Below are positions 7,981 through 10,418 of a stretch of DNA of 10,418 nt, in pieces. The position numbers were made by a program, and so were the translations under genes. Location: assembly GCA_003024985.2 (NCBI GenBank), contig PXIH01S0036086.1, one strand, 5' to 3'. The notes beneath the pieces are model-generated. The model ran no database searches and was not told the origin of the DNA. It saw only the letters and a list, made by a program, of their open reading frames with translations. Every line of letters starts with the position of its first letter. The first letter of the stretch is position 1. The stretch comes from Euperipatoides rowelli. Its lineage: Eukaryota; Onychophora; Udeonychophora; Euonychophora; Peripatopsidae.

Positions 7981-8682
7981 TGCCAAAAATAAAAATAAGC
8001 ATATTAAGCTTCAGCAAGTGCTTCTGATACAAAATTCAATAAGTTAGGAGATAATTTTTTAAGCCAGAAAATATAAAAAATATTAATTTAAAGAATTATG
8101 TTTAAATATACAGATATATTGCAAATTATGGAAAAAGAAATACATTAAAAAATATACAATATAACTATAGGCTACCGGTAATCATTTTATAAATAATAAT
8201 AGCAATGTCAGAAGTATTGTTAATCACTCAAAATTAAATAATTTTTTGAAATTAATTTAAATTTCAAATTTAATCAATTCTATCGGTTTTCAACATTAGA
8301 AAATCAGGGAAAAATTAATGTCAATTTTTAGTGTTAAGTTTAGAGCTAATGACAGTAACATACTGTACCTACAGTATGTAATGAAAAAAAAAAAATTATG
8401 ATTAATAAAATTAACCCACTCCAGATGTACTTGAGTGCATCAAAATGAAATGCTACCTGGTACTCCAGAGACATACCAGCACATGTTTTCTAAAAAGTAT
8501 TTTTTACAAAATTAATTTATTAAGTTTTTATTAATTTTAATTAGAGATTTATTCTAAAGTCTTTCATGTTCTCTATGAATAATAGCTATTTTGTAAAAAA
8601 AAATTGTCAGGTCCAGACATACCACCGAACGTCTCATTTTTATATCTATGTACACAGAGAGAGATACGCAACATGTATAGGC
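7981..8682. other. AT-rich non-coding DNA upstream of the zinc-finger coding exon
   Basis: No protein-like frame is present. The piece from about 8411 to 8485 is less AT-rich. On the minus strand it offers donor-like words CTG|GTATGT (GT at 8476-8475) and CAG|GTAGCA (near 8457), so a 5' UTR exon or promoter-proximal sequence is possible. An inverted repeat sits at 8358-8379. Confidence 0.35.
8358..8379. repeat. 10-bp inverted repeat ACATACTGTA / TACAGTATGT
   Basis: Perfect 10-bp arms flank a CC centre. The arms are made of the TACTGTA/TACAGTA word that also dominates 2688-2957, so this is probably another instance of that common word in the genome and not a specific regulatory site. Confidence 0.8.
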
Positions 8683-8902
8683 TATGTCAAATTATTTATT
8701 GTAATAAATCTGAAATGGCTTTTTTAAAAAACAATCCTTAAGATTTCATTTTCATGATATAGTATATGACCTATAGTTACAATATATTTTAGTAAACATA
8801 TGCAATTTATAAAAATATTAAATAGTATATTAATAAATGCAGGGGGGTGGGGTCAGGATTTAATTTCCAACTTTATCTAATTTTATAGGTTATAGCCTAT
8901 AC
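8683..8902 (+). repeat. Dispersed ~210-bp repeat, copy A
   Basis: This copy shares ordered blocks with 9511-9717 and 9718-9932. The order is TAAATCT, then a GATAT word, ACAATATATTTTAGTAAACATA, TTATAAAAATATTAAA, a G-rich bit (GGGGGGTGGGG), AATTTCCAACTTTAT and finally TATAGCCTA. It carries stops in every frame and I see no clear terminal inverted repeats. The order of blocks shows common descent. The element class is unknown. Confidence 0.75.
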
Positions 8903-8929
8903 AGGAGTTGCATTTAGACTTTTTTTTCA

Positions 8930-8973
8930 TGCGTCCCAGGGACGCAAATGTTCTCAATTAATTTGTCCCTGGG
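8930..8973. repeat. Nested GTCCC/GGGAC palindromes
   Basis: GCGTCCC-A-GGGACGC (8931-8945) is a perfect 7-bp foldback, extended by one T-A pair. Its inner part CCCAGGGAC-GC-AAAT (8935-8949) is also complementary to ATTTGTCCCTGGG (8961-8973) apart from two extra bases. Related GTCCT/ACGTCC/GACGT words continue to about 9035. The higher GC content stands out from its surroundings. Confidence 0.8.
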
Positions 8974-9060
8974 CAGTAAAAGTTGTGTGTCCTGAGAAAC
9001 GTCCTTTTTCTCATTGTTTGACGTTTTTCTTTTTTCATTTTTAGCTGGAAAGCAGATAGT

Positions 9061-9392
9061 TTAGAAGCTGACATCTTGTGACCTATTTAAATATAAAATT
9101 TGATTCAAATTGAACCAGCAATTAAAATATTGAAATAATGGGACAGACAAGTCACTACCTTCATGTTCCTACCTTGACAGACAAATGACATGTTTTAGAA
9201 GCTGTAATGCCAACACTGTTACTGCTTCCACCAAACAGACAGACATTCATATCCAGATTATATACTTCCACTTTAAATATAAAATTTGGTAGCAATTGAG
9301 CCAATACCTTATAGTTTATAGGTGGTGATCTCATTCATACAGATTACAATGTTTATACTTTTTACCTTAAAATATTAAGTTTGGTTAAAATT
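9061..9392 (+). repeat. Degenerate direct-repeat zone
   Basis: TTAGAAGCTG occurs at 9061 and TTAGAAGCTGTAATG at 9195. A block TTTAAATATAAAATTTG, continuing into an AATTGA-type end, occurs at 9086-9124 and 9272-9305, with a weaker third copy at 9367-9392. GACAGACAA occurs at 9142 and 9176. The pattern suggests two or three decayed copies of a repeat of roughly 100-190 bp. No coding potential is seen. Confidence 0.55.
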
Positions 9393-9404
9393 TATTTTGT
9401 ATCA

Positions 9405-9488
9405 TTTGAATTTGGCTAGTTGTAAAACTGATATTGATTTTAATTAAAGAATTAAAATCAATATCAGTTGATAGATGACTAATTCAAA
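9405..9488. repeat. 84-nt foldback with perfect 20-bp core stem
   Basis: AACTGATATTGATTTTAATT (9426-9445) and its exact reverse complement (9450-9469) are separated by AAAG only. Outside an internal mismatch zone, TTTGAATT (9405-9412) pairs with AATTCAAA (9481-9488). It sits between the direct-repeat zone and the ~210-bp repeats. A foldback transposon remnant is the simplest explanation; a structured RNA is an alternative. Confidence 0.85.
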
Positions 9489-9510
9489 ATTTAATTTTAA
9501 AAAAAAAATA

Positions 9511-9717
9511 TAAGCGTAATCATTTCCCATATTAAATCTCAAAATATTTTTCAAATTGTTGCTAAAGATTTTATTTTCAAGATATATGGCTTATTATTAA
9601 CAATACATTTTAATAAACATATCCATTTTATAAAAATATTAAAAAGTATAGGAATAAATGCTTTTAGGGTGTCAGAATTTTTAATTCCAATTTTATAGGT
9701 TATAGCCTACAATAGCC
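9511..9717 (+). repeat. ~210-bp repeat, copy B (tandem with copy C)
   Basis: The copy starts with TAAGCGTAATCATTTCCCAT and ends with TATAGGTTATAGCCTACAA and a few bases. Copy C starts immediately after with TAAGCGTAATTATTTCGCAT, so the two are head-to-tail with a 207-bp period. Shared inner blocks include TTTCAAATT, TTGCTAAA, TTTTAATAAACATA and TTTTATAAAAATATTAAAAAG. It is non-coding. Confidence 0.85.
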
Positions 9718-9932
9718 TAAGCGTAATTATTTCGCATAAGAAATCTCTAAATTATATTTTTCAAATTATTGCTAAATATGTATTTCCAAGATATGACCTA
9801 TAATTACAATATATTTTAATAAACATAATAGGCATTTTATAAAAATATTAAAAAGCAGGCCTTTATAATAAAAGCAGGGACGGGGTAAATATTTTAATTA
9901 CCAACTTTATAGATTAGGCCTATAGCCTACAA
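9718..9932 (+). repeat. ~210-bp repeat, copy C
   Basis: This 215-bp unit is head-to-tail with copy B and is followed by a further start, TAAGCATAATCATTTCCCAT, at 9933. It keeps the G-rich patch (GGGACGGGG) seen as GGGGGGTGGGG in copy A. In copy B that patch has decayed to TTTTAGGGTGTC. It ends GGCCTATAGCCTACAA. Confidence 0.85.
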
Positions 9933-10243
9933 TAAGCATAATCATTTCCCATAATAAATCTGAAAATATATTTTTTAAATTATTGATCCTTAAGTTTTCA
10001 TCAAAATGTTACATTTAGGCAGTGGGAGGTAAGAATTTGAATGTCACCTATTCCTACAGTGGGCCTATTATTGATTGTTAAATAAAAATCCAAAGTTTAT
10101 AATAATAATAAGCACAAATTACACTAATAAAATTATTTGTAATTATAAGCTAGAAACATTTATAAAAATGTAAAATGTATACGAATAAATTTGAATACCG
10201 GTACTCAATTTTATTCAATTTTAACAGCTTATACAGGCCTAAT
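9933..10243 (+). repeat. ~210-bp repeat, copy D, broken or interrupted
   Basis: The first ~70 bp (TAAGCATAATCATTTCCC, then AATAAATCTGAAAATATATTTTTTAA in part) follow the repeat in register with copy C. Its CCTTAAG word is shared with copy A. After about 10010 the match weakens. Sequence like the second half of the unit (AAACATTTATAAAAATG, then TATACGAATAAAT) resumes at about 10155. Either ~118 bp is inserted, or two truncated copies lie side by side. Confidence 0.55.
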
Positions 10244-10418
10244 GTATAATAGGCTATGTATACAGTATAGCCTATATAACGCATATAGGCTACCATGTTA
10301 TTTATATATATATGTCCGATATTAGAATGTGATAGCATCGCCGAGCTGCATAGACTATCTCATAAGGCTGCCCTCCCCCCTAATTGAGCCTTATTCTATC
10401 CAGAGATAGCCTATATTT
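10244..10418. other. Window end: TAGGCTAT-word cluster and foldbacks, no gene
   Basis: ATAGGCTAT (10249-10257) and ATAGCCTAT (10267-10275) are a perfect 9-bp inverted repeat around a 9-nt loop, and another TAGGCTA follows near 10287. From 10354 a second foldback spans a C-rich loop: CTATCT/AGATAG outside and ATAAGGCT/AGCCTTAT inside (10362-10369 with 10387-10394). No protein-like frame is present. The feature may continue past the window edge. Confidence 0.6.

Noticed and set aside
9426-9469. Possible microRNA precursor
   Set aside because: The perfect 20-bp stem closes on a 4-nt loop and the outer stem is interrupted, unlike typical precursors with larger loops and about 30-35 bp of imperfect stem. 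It is kept only as a foldback.
10150-10338. Minus-strand 62-residue Tyr/Ile/Leu-rich frame
   Set aside because: It overlaps the ~210-bp repeat remnant and the TAGGCTAT word cluster, with no protein-like signal.
1-10418. Transposase, reverse transcriptase, CRISPR array, tRNA or rRNA gene
   Set aside because: No matching motif, cloverleaf or regularly spaced identical repeats could be found by eye on either strand. The ~210-bp repeats are too long and degenerate for CRISPR and carry no coding sequence.

Overview
The window is AT-rich nuclear DNA from an animal, most likely an invertebrate. It carries one convincing protein-coding gene on the minus strand (7918 down to 3779): a 1379-residue nuclear protein with sixteen C2H2 zinc fingers. 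Everything else looks non-coding: homopolymer runs, simple repeats, foldbacks and degenerate dispersed repeats. The animal assignment rests on the multi-finger C2H2 architecture, the SUMO-type motifs, the long repeat-filled flanks and the absence of any bacterial gene layout. Flanking DNA is rich in the words TACAGTA/TACTGTA, ATAGCCTA/TAGGCTA and CGGTA. I cannot assign a phylum from sequence alone.

Layout: 1-3450 holds no gene I can support, but contains a (TTTA)6 microsatellite (775-798), a small hairpin (1054-1087), an A13/G11 purine patch (1624-1659) and a TACAGTATA-rich low-complexity block (2688-2957). About 3451-3778 is probable 3' UTR of the zinc-finger gene, with a candidate AATAAA signal at 3456-3451. 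The uninterrupted coding region fills 3779-7918. Just upstream, 7919-7968 looks like the 5' UTR part of the same exon, preceded by a plausible 3' splice site. From 7971 to the end there is no coding signal. This part contains foldbacks, a GTCCC/GGGAC palindrome cluster (8930-8973), a degenerate direct-repeat zone (9061-9392), an 84-nt foldback (9405-9488) and at least three copies of a ~207-220 bp repeat (8683-8902, 9511-9717, 9718-9932) with further partial copies.

The protein: an N-terminal segment carries four SUMO-acceptor consensus motifs, basic nuclear-localisation stretches and a possible SUMO-interacting motif. Eight zinc-finger pairs follow, separated by Ser/Thr/Gln-rich and acidic linkers, then an acidic tail with about five more SUMO-acceptor motifs. 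The pairs alternate between two classes, which suggests the array arose from a four-finger unit repeated four times. The likely role is a DNA-binding or chromatin-associated regulator, but I recognise no named orthologue. This gene, with its internal order and its SUMO-motif-rich ends, is the most interesting object in the window.
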